Part shown: positions 1 through 6,991 of the stretch, piece after piece
Numbering within the stretch: position 1 is the first letter of the stretch
Layout: each line of letters opens with the position of its first letter
Origin: Flavobacterium sp.
GTDB taxonomy: Bacteria > Bacteroidota > Bacteroidia > Flavobacteriales > Flavobacteriaceae
Direction of reading: 5' to 3'
DNA length: 23,373 bases
Assembly (NCBI GenBank): GCA_030151565.1
Contig: JASLDM010000075.1
Coordinates: forward strand, 1 to 23,373
Position numbers and translations under genes: made by a program
Notes under the pieces: generated by a model
The model's input: the letters and a program-made list of their open reading frames with translations, nothing else
The model's database searches: none
What the model was told of the DNA's origin: nothing

Positions 1-72
1 AGTAATCGTTTTTAAGATAAAGAGTCGTTTTTTGGGTATCTTTATTTGTATCTTATTTCGCAATGCTACATT

Positions 73-109
73 AAAAAAAGCCCAAAAAAATGTATCATTC
101 CTTTGGGCT
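73..109 (-). terminator. Rho-independent terminator for the DUF4197 gene
   Basis: The inverted repeat AGCCCAAA (79-86) / TTTGGGCT (102-109) is followed on the minus strand by a run of seven T (complement of 73-79). It lies about 87 nt past the DUF4197 stop and is the only stem-plus-U-tract in the left edge region. The 15-nt loop is long, but the A residues after the left arm could pair further. The remaining bases of 1-195 hold no gene I can support. Confidence 0.6.
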
Positions 110-129
110 AATTCAAATTTTTACCTTTG
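103..129 (+). promoter_or_regulatory. Possible antisense promoter (TTG-N16-TACCTTTG)
   Basis: On the plus strand TTG at 103-105 is followed after 16 nt by TACCTTTG at 122-129, a full match to the Bacteroidota -7 consensus TAnnTTTG with near-normal spacing. Transcription would run into the 3' end of the convergent DUF4197 gene, with no sensible reading frame downstream. It could therefore drive an antisense RNA, or be a chance match within AT-rich terminator DNA. The -33 element overlaps the right arm of the terminator hairpin. Confidence 0.25.
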
Positions 130-195
130 TATTTATTAAGCTGATTTTAGAAAAGAAGTAAACTCAATGTTCCTGATTTACCTATTTAATGTTGC

Positions 196-1032
196 TTATT
201 TGTCAAATATTTTTTTGAATAAACCTCTAGCTTTTTTGGTTAATTCGTCTTCATTTTGAGTTTTTGTAGCTTCTTTTGATTTAGAATTCGATTTAGGTGT
301 AGCACTCGTATTCGATTTTGTTTTGTCTTGTGACCCAAATACATCTTTTAATAAGCTAGTAGACCTAGAATCTCCCATATTCGAACGGATATTACGCTCT
401 TCAACTGCAATCATTTTGAAAACACCAGCCATAGTCTGTTCTGTAACATAGTTTGTTATATCTGTATTAACAGGTGTAACTAATGGAAGTGAATTGTAAT
501 TTGTGAAGATAGTATTCCAGATTTGGTCAGCACCTACGTTTTCAAGGGAATTCTGAATTACTGGAGAAAATTTATTATATAAACTTTTTGAAGTGGCTTG
601 TTGTAAATAATCTGTAGCCGCTTGTTCATTGCCTAATAAAATGTTCTTGGCATCATTAAATGAGATATTCTTTACGGCATCTATAAAGATAGGTGTTGCT
701 TCTTTAACGGCTTCTTCTGCAGCTCTATTTAAAACTAATAAACCTTGATCGGCAATATTGTCCATACCCATTTTTCGAAGGGTCTGATCAACTTTTTGAA
801 CCTCTTTAGGAAGGAGTATTTTAACTAAATCATTTTTAAAGAAACCATCTTTTTGAGTAAGCTTGACAACTTGTTTGTCAATTCCATTTTCTAAAGCTTC
901 TTTAAGTCCTTTGGCAACTTTGTCTTGGCTTAAATTAATTATGGAATTTGAAATGTTTTGAGCATAAGATTGTTCTACTAATGCTACATTAAGTAGGGAA
1001 ATTAGCGCAAGGCTAACCATCGTTTTTTTCAT
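196..1032 (-). CDS. DUF4197 family exported protein
   Basis: This 278-residue protein begins with a typical signal peptide (Met-Lys-Lys-Thr, hydrophobic core, cleavage near Ala24-Gln25), so it should be periplasmic or outer-membrane associated. Residues of about 28-220 match my recollection of the DUF4197 family, including the KVAKGLKEAL start, the LLPKEV segment, the Arg-Ala-Ala-Glu-Glu-Ala helix and the DYLQQAT segment. The family is mostly helical, widespread in Bacteroidota and Proteobacteria, and of unknown function. Residues 225-278 form a Ser/Thr/Lys-rich low-complexity linker ending in a short basic helix. It lies 51 nt downstream of the NlpE-like gene, with a strong hairpin between them. 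I see no promoter of its own in that gap, so expression may depend on read-through. Family call likely, function unknown. Confidence 0.85.
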   Translation of the reverse strand: MKKTMVSLALISLLNVALVEQSYAQNISNSIINLSQDKVAKGLKEALENGIDKQVVKLTQKDGFFKNDLVKILLPKEVQKVDQTLRKMGMDNIADQGLLVLNRAAEEAVKEATPIFIDAVKNISFNDAKNILLGNEQAATDYLQQATSKSLYNKFSPVIQNSLENVGADQIWNTIFTNYNSLPLVTPVNTDITNYVTEQTMAGVFKMIAVEERNIRSNMGDSRSTSLLKDVFGSQDKTKSNTSATPKSNSKSKEATKTQNEDELTKKARGLFKKIFDK

Positions 1033-1052
1033 TCTAGATTATTTATATGAAT

Positions 1053-1080
1053 AAAAAACTCCTAAAGGTTAGGAGTTTTT
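1053..1080 (-). terminator. Terminator/attenuator between the NlpE-like and DUF4197 genes
   Basis: A perfect 12-bp inverted repeat (1054-1065 / 1069-1080) with a 3-nt loop lies immediately after the stop codon of the NlpE-like gene. Its A/T ends supply a U tract in either direction. The DUF4197 start is only 20 nt beyond, so termination here would uncouple the two genes unless it is partial. Confidence 0.8.
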
Positions 1081-1083
1081 ATG

Positions 1084-1851
1084 TTATCGTTTTTTATATT
1101 TTCCGTTTAATTGTACGGGGATACTATCGCATAGTTGTAACAAATCATCTTTGTTTTCCAAGTCCTTTGTTTTAAGATGTGCAAACTCATCTGAGAACAT
1201 GACTATTAAATCTCCATTTACCTCTTTTTTAGCAGTTTTAATTGGAAAGCTTAATTCTTGGTTCTTTAAATCAACAACACCTCTAACTTTAAAACTACAT
1301 GTATCAGTAGGACTTATAGCTGCATAGGTAAGTTGATAATCATTTTTCTTTATTTCCTTTATGTTTAAGGTTTTGTAATGCTCATTAAGGGTATCTCCTT
1401 GAATATACATCCCTAAAATATCTTCTAAAATTAAAGATTGTTTTAAGGTAAGTAAATAGTCATTAGCAAGTTTCCCTTTTACTTCTGTTTGGTCTGCACC
1501 AACTCGGGCAAGTGTGCTTCCTGACTTTATTTTGTAAAACTCTTTATTTCCATCAAATTTAACTTCAAACACTGAATCTTTGAGTTTCCAGGTTCCAATA
1601 TACTGTTCAAGATCTTCTCCTTTGCTACGGTAAAATACAGTTTTAGTAAGTGTACTATCGGCATTTAAACCAAGAGTAGTTTCAATACCTGGACAATCTC
1701 CGCAAGGAAGTAGCCCATAATATTTTTGACTAAATAAGCTATCTAAAACTTCCGTTTGAATAACAACTGGTGCAACTACTTCTTTTTCTTTACAAGATGA
1801 AAGGGTTGCTAAAATTAAAGTCGATAAGAGAAAAGGGTTTCTAAAGTTCAT
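1084..1851 (-). CDS. NlpE-like outer-membrane lipoprotein (copper resistance / envelope stress family)
   Basis: This 255-residue lipoprotein has a short signal peptide ending in the lipobox Leu-Ser-Ser-Cys20, followed by Lys-Glu-Lys-Glu. The segment at about 44-110, YYGLLPCGDCPGIETTL, is the hallmark of the NlpE N-terminal domain, with its CxxC pair at Cys50/Cys53. A glycine-rich beta structure follows (IGTWKL). The second half (about 140-250) is less conserved and carries one further pair, Cys185 and Cys241. In E. coli NlpE activates the Cpx stress system on surface contact or misfolding; I infer only a related envelope role here. It follows the DUF7935-like gene (105 nt) and precedes DUF4197. 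A -7 element lies 33 nt upstream of the start. Confidence 0.85.
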   Translation of the reverse strand: MNFRNPFLLSTLILATLSSCKEKEVVAPVVIQTEVLDSLFSQKYYGLLPCGDCPGIETTLGLNADSTLTKTVFYRSKGEDLEQYIGTWKLKDSVFEVKFDGNKEFYKIKSGSTLARVGADQTEVKGKLANDYLLTLKQSLILEDILGMYIQGDTLNEHYKTLNIKEIKKNDYQLTYAAISPTDTCSFKVRGVVDLKNQELSFPIKTAKKEVNGDLIVMFSDEFAHLKTKDLENKDDLLQLCDSIPVQLNGKYKKR

Positions 1852-1883
1852 CTGGTATAAAACTAAAATTGATTTATAATATG

Positions 1884-1891
1884 CAAAAATA
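1884..1891 (-). promoter_or_regulatory. -7 element of the NlpE-like gene
   Basis: The minus strand reads TATTTTTG, matching TAnnTTTG, and predicts a leader of about 27 nt. No TTG lies at the right distance for a -33 element. The box sits inside a weak inverted repeat (AAATAAGA 1887-1894 / TCTTATTT 1915-1922). That repeat could be the terminator of the preceding DUF7935-like gene or an operator. Confidence 0.5.
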
Positions 1892-1956
1892 AGACCACTT
1901 TTTAAAATTACTAATCTTATTTGAATTAATATAGTAAAATCCTTAAATAAAAATAT

Positions 1957-2484
1957 TTATTTTGTATAAAAATTGACCTCTTCTTTAAGCGCTAGTAATG
2001 CTAAAGTCGCCGAAACTTTTTTTGAAGATAGATCTTTACTTATTAATTCTTTTCTTAAAGAATTTGGATCTGAATAAGTACTCATTGCTGTTGTCTGTTG
2101 AATTTCAGAGATAATAGCATTTTTAACACTTGATATAATATTCCAAAGTTCATTTGAAATATAAATTTGCTGCGATAAATTATATTCAAATTCTTGTTCA
2201 ATGTGCTGAATCAATAAAACTTGATATGCATTTTTATCTGTTGAAACAGGTGCTACTCTTAAAACTAGTTTTTTTAAATCGATTCGTTCAAGTAGAATTG
2301 CAAAACGCTCATAGGCTTGTAATTTGATAGGCAACATCTCGTCCGACTTTTTGTGCTGAAGTAAGAAAGCATCTTTTTTAGATTGTCTATTTAAGAGTTC
2401 TGAAAAATAAATATATGAGATCGCTGCAGTTACAAGTGCAGGGATCGTATAGGCAATTAGCTGTAATATAAAATCAAATTTCAT
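1957..2484 (-). CDS. DUF7935-like membrane-anchored protein of unknown function
   Basis: This 175-residue protein has one N-terminal membrane helix (about residues 6-27, an Ile/Ala/Thr-rich stretch ending in Tyr-Phe). The rest is a soluble, largely helical domain that probably faces the cytoplasm. The motif around residues 50-66 (Met-Leu-Pro-Ile-Lys-Leu-Gln-Ala-Tyr-Glu-Arg-Phe-Ala-Ile-Leu-Leu-Glu-Arg-Ile) is the most conserved part as I remember the flavobacterial family; the DUF number is from memory. It is divergently transcribed from uvrD/pcrA. The 129-bp shared intergenic region holds a perfect inverted repeat. No catalytic motif is apparent, and I assign no function. Confidence 0.75.
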   Translation of the reverse strand: MKFDFILQLIAYTIPALVTAAISYIYFSELLNRQSKKDAFLLQHKKSDEMLPIKLQAYERFAILLERIDLKKLVLRVAPVSTDKNAYQVLLIQHIEQEFEYNLSQQIYISNELWNIISSVKNAIISEIQQTTAMSTYSDPNSLRKELISKDLSSKKVSATLALLALKEEVNFYTK

Positions 2485-2536
2485 TTTTATAGATTATAAT
2501 AAAATGCTAAAATAAAGAATAAATTTGATGCAAGTC

Positions 2537-2566
2537 AACAAGTTTTTAAAAGCTTAAAAACTTGTT
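2537..2566. repeat. Perfect 13-bp inverted repeat, candidate operator
   Basis: AACAAGTTTTTAA (2537-2549) and its exact reverse complement TTAAAAACTTGTT (2554-2566) flank the 4-nt spacer AAGC. The repeat lies between divergent genes, and its right arm contains the TTG (2562-2564) that is the best -33 element of the uvrD promoter. A terminator is unlikely because no gene runs into it. A dimeric repressor site, or a paired -33 region for both genes, fits better. Confidence 0.7.
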
Positions 2567-2592
2567 ATAAAGCGTTAGGAGTAGTAATTTTG
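2562..2592 (+). promoter_or_regulatory. uvrD/pcrA promoter (TTG-N20-TAATTTTG)
   Basis: TTG at 2562-2564 and TAATTTTG at 2585-2592 match the Bacteroidota -33/-7 consensus with a 20-nt spacer. Transcription should begin near 2597-2600. This places the nominal TTG start at 2590 inside the promoter and makes ATG 2614 the real start. Confidence 0.7.
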
Positions 2593-2613
2593 ATTTTTTT
2601 GGAAAACCCTGTT

Positions 2614-4938
2614 ATGGAAAACTATATTAATCAGTTGAATGAAGCGCAAAGAGCGCCTGTGTTACAGAAAGATGGCCCAATGATTGTGATTGCTGGTGCT
2701 GGTTCTGGTAAAACGCGTGTATTGACTTTACGTATTGCTTATTTGATGCATCAAGGTGTAGATGCATTTAATATTCTTGCATTAACGTTTACCAATAAGG
2801 CTGCCCGGGAAATGAAAAGTAGAATTGCACAAATTGTAGGGAATAGTGAGGCCAAAAATCTTTGGATGGGAACGTTTCACTCCGTTTTTGCTAGAATTTT
2901 ACGTTCAGAAGCCGATAAGTTGGGGTATCCAAGTAATTTTACTATTTACGATTCACAAGATAGTGCTCGATTAATTAGTCAGATTATCAAAGAGATGCAA
3001 TTGGATCGAGATGTGTATAAGCCAAAACAAGTGCTTGGGCGTATTTCGTCCTATAAAAATAGCTTAATTACGGTAAAGGCATATTATGAAAATGCCGAAT
3101 TGCAAGAAGCTGATGCTATGAGCAAAAAACCACGTATGGGAGAGATTTATCAAAATTATGTGGAGCGTTGTTTTAAGTCTGGAGCTATGGATTTTGACGA
3201 TTTATTGCTTAAAACTAATGAACTTTTGACTCGTTTTCCAGATGTTTTGGCAAAATATCAAGATCGTTTTCGTTATATTATGGTGGATGAGTATCAAGAT
3301 ACCAATCACTCTCAGTATTTAATTGTTAGAGCTTTATCTGATCGTTTTCAAAATATTTGTGTAGTAGGAGATGATGCGCAAAGTATTTATGCGTTTCGAG
3401 GAGCGAATATTAATAATATTTTGAACTTTCAAAAAGATTATGACAATGTAGAAACTTATCGATTGGAGCAAAATTATCGTTCTACACGAAATATTGTTGA
3501 AGCGGCTAATACGATTATCGATAAGAATAAAGTAAAATTAGATAAAGTAGTTTGGACACAAAATGATTTCGGCCCGAAAATTAAAGTACATCGATCTTTG
3601 ACCGATGGGGAAGAAGGACGTTTTGTTGCTACTACTATTTTTGAAGAAAAAATGCAAAATCAAAAAAACAATGGAGATTTTGCTATTTTATATCGTACCA
3701 ATGCGCAATCTCGTGCCATGGAGGACGCTTTGAGAAAGAAGGATATTCCATATAGAATTTATGGAGGATTATCTTTTTATCAACGCAAAGAGATTAAAGA
3801 CGTATTATGTTACTTGCGATTAATTATCAATCCAAAAGACGAGGAAGCTTTAGTACGTGTAATTAATTACCCAGCGCGAGGAATCGGAACGACAACTTTG
3901 GATAAACTGACAATTGCTGCGAATCATTACAAACGATCTATTTTTGAAGTGATGGAGCATATTGATAAAATTGATTTAAAAATAACTGCAGGAACTCGAA
4001 ATAAGTTATCTGATTTTGTAACAATGGTTAAGAGTTTTCAAGTATTGGAACAAACGCAAGATGCGTATCAATTGACGGAACATGTTGCCAAGAAATCAGG
4101 ACTTGTTCAAGAATTACGAAAAGATACTACTCCAGAAGGGATAACCCGTATGGAAAACATTGAGGAATTATTGAATGGTATTAAAGATTTTATTGATGGA
4201 CAGAAAGAGGTAGATGGAGCAAGAGGCGCGTTGTCTGAGTTTATGGAAGATGTAGCTTTAGCGACTGATTTGGATAATGATACAGGAGATGACGATCGCG
4301 TTGCATTAATGACGATTCACTTGGCAAAAGGACTTGAGTTTCCTACAGTTTTTTGCGTAGGCATGGAGGAAGATTTGTTTCCTAGTGCAATGAGTATGAA
4401 TACGCGTAGCGAATTGGAGGAGGAGCGTCGTTTGTTTTACGTAGCCTTAACACGTGCAGAGCATCAAGCTTATCTAACCTATGCACAATCGCGTTATCGT
4501 TGGGGAAAATTAGTAGATAGTGAGCCTTCTCGTTTTATTGAAGAAATTGACGATCAATATTTGGAGTATTTAACGCCTGCCGAAACTAATTATAAATATA
4601 AACCACGTATCGATAGTGATATTTTTGGAGATGTAGACAAGTCAAAATTACGTTTGCGTAAACCTGTGGCAGGAACTCCGCCAGCTTATTTAAAAGAAGA
4701 ACCCGAACAGGATTTGAATATTCGAAAACTAAAGCCTATGAGTTCAGGATCGAATACTACTAAAAATGTTGATTTTGGATTACAAGTAGGGCAAGCTGTC
4801 ATGCATGAACGTTTTGGTAAAGGAGTTATCTTAAATTTAGAAGGTGCTGGTGCAGATAAAAAAGCAGAAATACGATTTGATGTCGGTGGTATTAAAAAAC
4901 TATTGCTTCGCTTTGCGAAATTGCAAATATTATCGTAA
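2614..4938 (+). CDS. uvrD: UvrD/PcrA-type 3'-5' DNA helicase
   Basis: This superfamily 1A helicase of 774 residues unwinds DNA from a 3' single-stranded tail in nucleotide-excision repair, mismatch repair and replication-conflict resolution. All motifs are intact: the Q-motif region LNEAQRAPV, Walker A GAGSGKT (about 28-34), Ia TFTNKAA, Walker B VDEYQDT (about 224-230), III VGDDAQSIYAFRGA, IV EQNYRST, V TIHLAKGLEFP (from about 567) and VI VALTRAE (about 610). Residues from about 723 form the C-terminal Tudor-like domain (VGQAVMHERFGKGVI) that contacts RNA polymerase in PcrA/UvrD. The reading frame is open from TTG 2590, but that codon is part of the -7 box, so I start at ATG 2614. A YrdC-domain gene follows after 29 nt, probably in the same transcript. 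Confidence 0.96.
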   Translation: MENYINQLNEAQRAPVLQKDGPMIVIAGAGSGKTRVLTLRIAYLMHQGVDAFNILALTFTNKAAREMKSRIAQIVGNSEAKNLWMGTFHSVFARILRSEADKLGYPSNFTIYDSQDSARLISQIIKEMQLDRDVYKPKQVLGRISSYKNSLITVKAYYENAELQEADAMSKKPRMGEIYQNYVERCFKSGAMDFDDLLLKTNELLTRFPDVLAKYQDRFRYIMVDEYQDTNHSQYLIVRALSDRFQNICVVGDDAQSIYAFRGANINNILNFQKDYDNVETYRLEQNYRSTRNIVEAANTIIDKNKVKLDKVVWTQNDFGPKIKVHRSLTDGEEGRFVATTIFEEKMQNQKNNGDFAILYRTNAQSRAMEDALRKKDIPYRIYGGLSFYQRKEIKDVLCYLRLIINPKDEEALVRVINYPARGIGTTTLDKLTIAANHYKRSIFEVMEHIDKIDLKITAGTRNKLSDFVTMVKSFQVLEQTQDAYQLTEHVAKKSGLVQELRKDTTPEGITRMENIEELLNGIKDFIDGQKEVDGARGALSEFMEDVALATDLDNDTGDDDRVALMTIHLAKGLEFPTVFCVGMEEDLFPSAMSMNTRSELEEERRLFYVALTRAEHQAYLTYAQSRYRWGKLVDSEPSRFIEEIDDQYLEYLTPAETNYKYKPRIDSDIFGDVDKSKLRLRKPVAGTPPAYLKEEPEQDLNIRKLKPMSSGSNTTKNVDFGLQVGQAVMHERFGKGVILNLEGAGADKKAEIRFDVGGIKKLLLRFAKLQILS

Positions 4939-4967
4939 CTTGAATTTATCTAAAAAACAAAAATATT

Positions 4968-5588
4968 ATGGCTAAGTTCCTAAAGATTTATCCTGAAAAT
5001 CCCAATGAAAAAGAAATTGACAAAGTTGTCAAGGTCTTAAAAGAAGGAGGTTTGGTAATCTATCCGACCGATACCGTTTATGGTTTGGGGTGCGATATAA
5101 CCAATTCGAAAGCTTTAGAAAAAATTGCTAAGATTAAAGGGATAAAATTAGACAAGGCGAATTTTTCGTTTGTTTGTCACGATATTAGTGATATTTCGGG
5201 ATATATTAAGCAAATAGACACAGCGACATTTAAAATTCTTAAAAAGTGTTTACCAGGACCTTATACTTTTATTTTACCAGGTAATAATGAGCTGCCTAAG
5301 GAATTTAAAAAAAAGAAAACTGTTGGAATCCGAGTTCCAGATAATATTATAGCTCTCGAAATAGTAAAGAAGCTAGGGAATCCAATTGTATCTACGTCCA
5401 TTTATGATGAAGATGAACTTTTAGAATATACCACAGATCCGGAACTTATTTTTGAAAAATGGCAAAATAAAGTCGATTTAATTATTGATGGCGGTTATGG
5501 CGATAATCAAGCATCAACAATTATTGATCTTTCGGGTAACGAGCCAGAAGTGCTTCGTGAAGGCAAGGGAAGTCTGGATATTTTTTAA
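4968..5588 (+). CDS. YrdC-domain protein, YciO-type (Sua5/TsaC superfamily)
   Basis: This 206-residue single-domain YrdC/Sua5-fold protein would normally be annotated L-threonylcarbamoyladenylate synthase, the enzyme making the t6A tRNA precursor from Thr, bicarbonate and ATP. It has the fold's signatures: GGLVIYPTDTVYGLGC (about 27-42), PGPYTFIL, VGIRVPD, NPIVSTS and VLREGKGS. Over its whole length it resembles E. coli YciO more than TsaC. The start is similar (xIYPENPNE against YciO's IHPDNPQQ), and so are the segment FSFVCHDISDISGY and the ending VDLIIDGGYG...STIIDL...EPEVLREG. The canonical Lys-x-Arg segment of TsaC reads Lys-Gly-Ile-Lys here. It probably shares the uvrD transcript. Fold certain, t6A activity uncertain. 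Confidence 0.88.
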   Translation: MAKFLKIYPENPNEKEIDKVVKVLKEGGLVIYPTDTVYGLGCDITNSKALEKIAKIKGIKLDKANFSFVCHDISDISGYIKQIDTATFKILKKCLPGPYTFILPGNNELPKEFKKKKTVGIRVPDNIIALEIVKKLGNPIVSTSIYDEDELLEYTTDPELIFEKWQNKVDLIIDGGYGDNQASTIIDLSGNEPEVLREGKGSLDIF

Positions 5589-5684
5589 ATACAAATACTT
5601 AAATAACATAATTATATAATTCAAAGTAAACGTTCTGATAACAACATAAGGGGAAAATAATTAGGGTTTTTCATTATGAATTGT

Positions 5685-5692
5685 TATTTTTG
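5685..5692 (+). promoter_or_regulatory. -7 element of sucC
   Basis: TATTTTTG matches TAnnTTTG and lies 35 nt before the sucC start, giving a leader of about 29 nt. No clear TTG is found 17-20 nt upstream. The rest of the 139-bp gap (5589-5727) is AT-rich, with only a 12-bp AT palindrome at 5610-5621 and no obvious terminator for the preceding gene. Confidence 0.5.
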
Positions 5693-5727
5693 TAACTGTT
5701 TATATTAAAAGCTAAACGTATCACACT

Positions 5728-6921
5728 ATGAATTTACACGAATTTCAAGGTAAAAAAATATTAGCAAGCTACGGAGTAAGAGTACAACGTGGTTTAGTTG
5801 CTAACAATGCTGAAGAAGCTGTAGAAAAAGCAAAACAACTTACAGACGAGACTGGAACTAGCTGGTATGTAATAAAAGCTCAAATCCATGCAGGAGGTAG
5901 AGGTAAAGGAGGAGGCGTTAAGTTGGCCAAAAATTTAGAGGAAGTTAAAGAAATTGCTGGTAATATTATCGGAATGGATTTAATTACTCCACAGACTCCA
6001 CCACAAGGTAAAAGAGTTAATCGCGTATTAGTTGCTGAAGATGTTTACTATCCAGGTGAAAGTGAAACTTCAGAGTTTTATATGTCAGTACTTTTAGATA
6101 GAGCTAAAGGTCGTAATATGATTATGTATTCTACTGAAGGTGGAATGGATATTGAAGAGGTTGCTGAAAACACACCTCACTTAATCTTTAAAGAAGAAGT
6201 TGATCCTGCTGTTGGACTTCAAGGATTCCAAGCTCGTAGAATTGCTTTCAATTTAGGGTTGTCTGGAAATGCTTTCAAAGAAATGGTAAAATTCGTTGAT
6301 GCTTTATATAGAGCATACATCGGAAGTGACTCTTCAATGTTTGAGATCAACCCAGTGTTAAAAACATCTGATGATAAAATTATGGCTGTAGATGCTAAAG
6401 TAACTTTAGATGACAATGCACTTTACAGACAAAAAGAATATGCTGAATTCCGTGATTTAACTGAAGAGCGTCCTATCGAAGTAGAAGCAAATGCAGCTGG
6501 ATTAAACTATGTGGATCTTGATGGTACTGTTGGATGTATGGTAAATGGTGCTGGATTGGCAATGGCAACAATGGATTTGATTAAGTATGCTGGTTTTGAA
6601 CCTGCTAACTTCTTAGACGTTGGTGGAACTGCTGATGCTAAACGTGTTGAAACGGCTTTCCGTATTATTTTGAAAGATCCAAACGTTAAAGCTATTTTGA
6701 TTAACATTTTTGGAGGAATCGTTCGTTGTGACCGTGTGGCTCAAGGTGTTGTTGATGCATATAAAAATATGGGTGACGATATTAACGTGCCTATCATTGT
6801 ACGTCTTCAAGGAACTAACGCTGAAATTGCAAAGGAATTAATTGACCAATCTGGTATGCCAATTCTTTCTGCTGTTGAATTCCAAGAAGCAGCTGACCAA
6901 GTAAAAGTTGCTTTATCTTAA
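5728..6921 (+). CDS. sucC: Succinate-CoA ligase (ADP-forming) subunit beta
   Basis: SucC pairs with SucD to interconvert succinyl-CoA and succinate with ATP or GTP formation in the TCA cycle. The 397-residue length is close to the usual 388-400. The N-terminal MNLHEFQGK and the ATP-grasp loop KAQIHAGGRGKGGGVKLAK (about 50-68) are family hallmarks. So are FEINPV (metal-binding region), the FLDVGGTADA segment and NIFGGIVRCDRVAQGV (about 329-344). Residues 240-397 form the CoA-ligase domain that docks on SucD. No sucD lies beside it; my recollection is that the two genes are often separate in flavobacteria. The gene has its own -7 element and ends at a strong bidirectional terminator. Confidence 0.97.
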   Translation: MNLHEFQGKKILASYGVRVQRGLVANNAEEAVEKAKQLTDETGTSWYVIKAQIHAGGRGKGGGVKLAKNLEEVKEIAGNIIGMDLITPQTPPQGKRVNRVLVAEDVYYPGESETSEFYMSVLLDRAKGRNMIMYSTEGGMDIEEVAENTPHLIFKEEVDPAVGLQGFQARRIAFNLGLSGNAFKEMVKFVDALYRAYIGSDSSMFEINPVLKTSDDKIMAVDAKVTLDDNALYRQKEYAEFRDLTEERPIEVEANAAGLNYVDLDGTVGCMVNGAGLAMATMDLIKYAGFEPANFLDVGGTADAKRVETAFRIILKDPNVKAILINIFGGIVRCDRVAQGVVDAYKNMGDDINVPIIVRLQGTNAEIAKELIDQSGMPILSAVEFQEAADQVKVALS

Positions 6922-6942
6922 GTGAAAAAAGTTAATGAATAT

Positions 6943-6977
6943 AAAAAAACCTGAATGTAAAACATTCAGGTTTTTTT
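6943..6977. terminator. Bidirectional terminator between sucC and the DUF1456 gene
   Basis: AAAAAAACCTGAATGT (6943-6958) and its exact reverse complement (6962-6977) form a 16-bp stem with loop AAA. There is a T run on the plus-strand side, and the A run serves the minus strand. It separates convergent genes and ends both transcripts. Confidence 0.92.
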
Positions 6978-6991
6978 TGAATTAGAAAAAA

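Noticed and set aside
2..139. Open plus-strand frame from the left edge (about 45 codons to a TAA)
   Set aside because: The translation is low-complexity and hydrophobic/basic without recognisable motifs, and it runs through a terminator hairpin on the other strand. It looks like chance openness in AT-rich DNA.
6219..6810. Three overlapping minus-strand frames opposite sucC
   Set aside because: They lie within a highly conserved gene and overlap one another in different frames, as expected for shadows.
5728..6921. Absence of sucD next to sucC as an anomaly
   Set aside because: As I recall, sucC and sucD are commonly unlinked in flavobacteria, so the lone gene is not evidence of loss.
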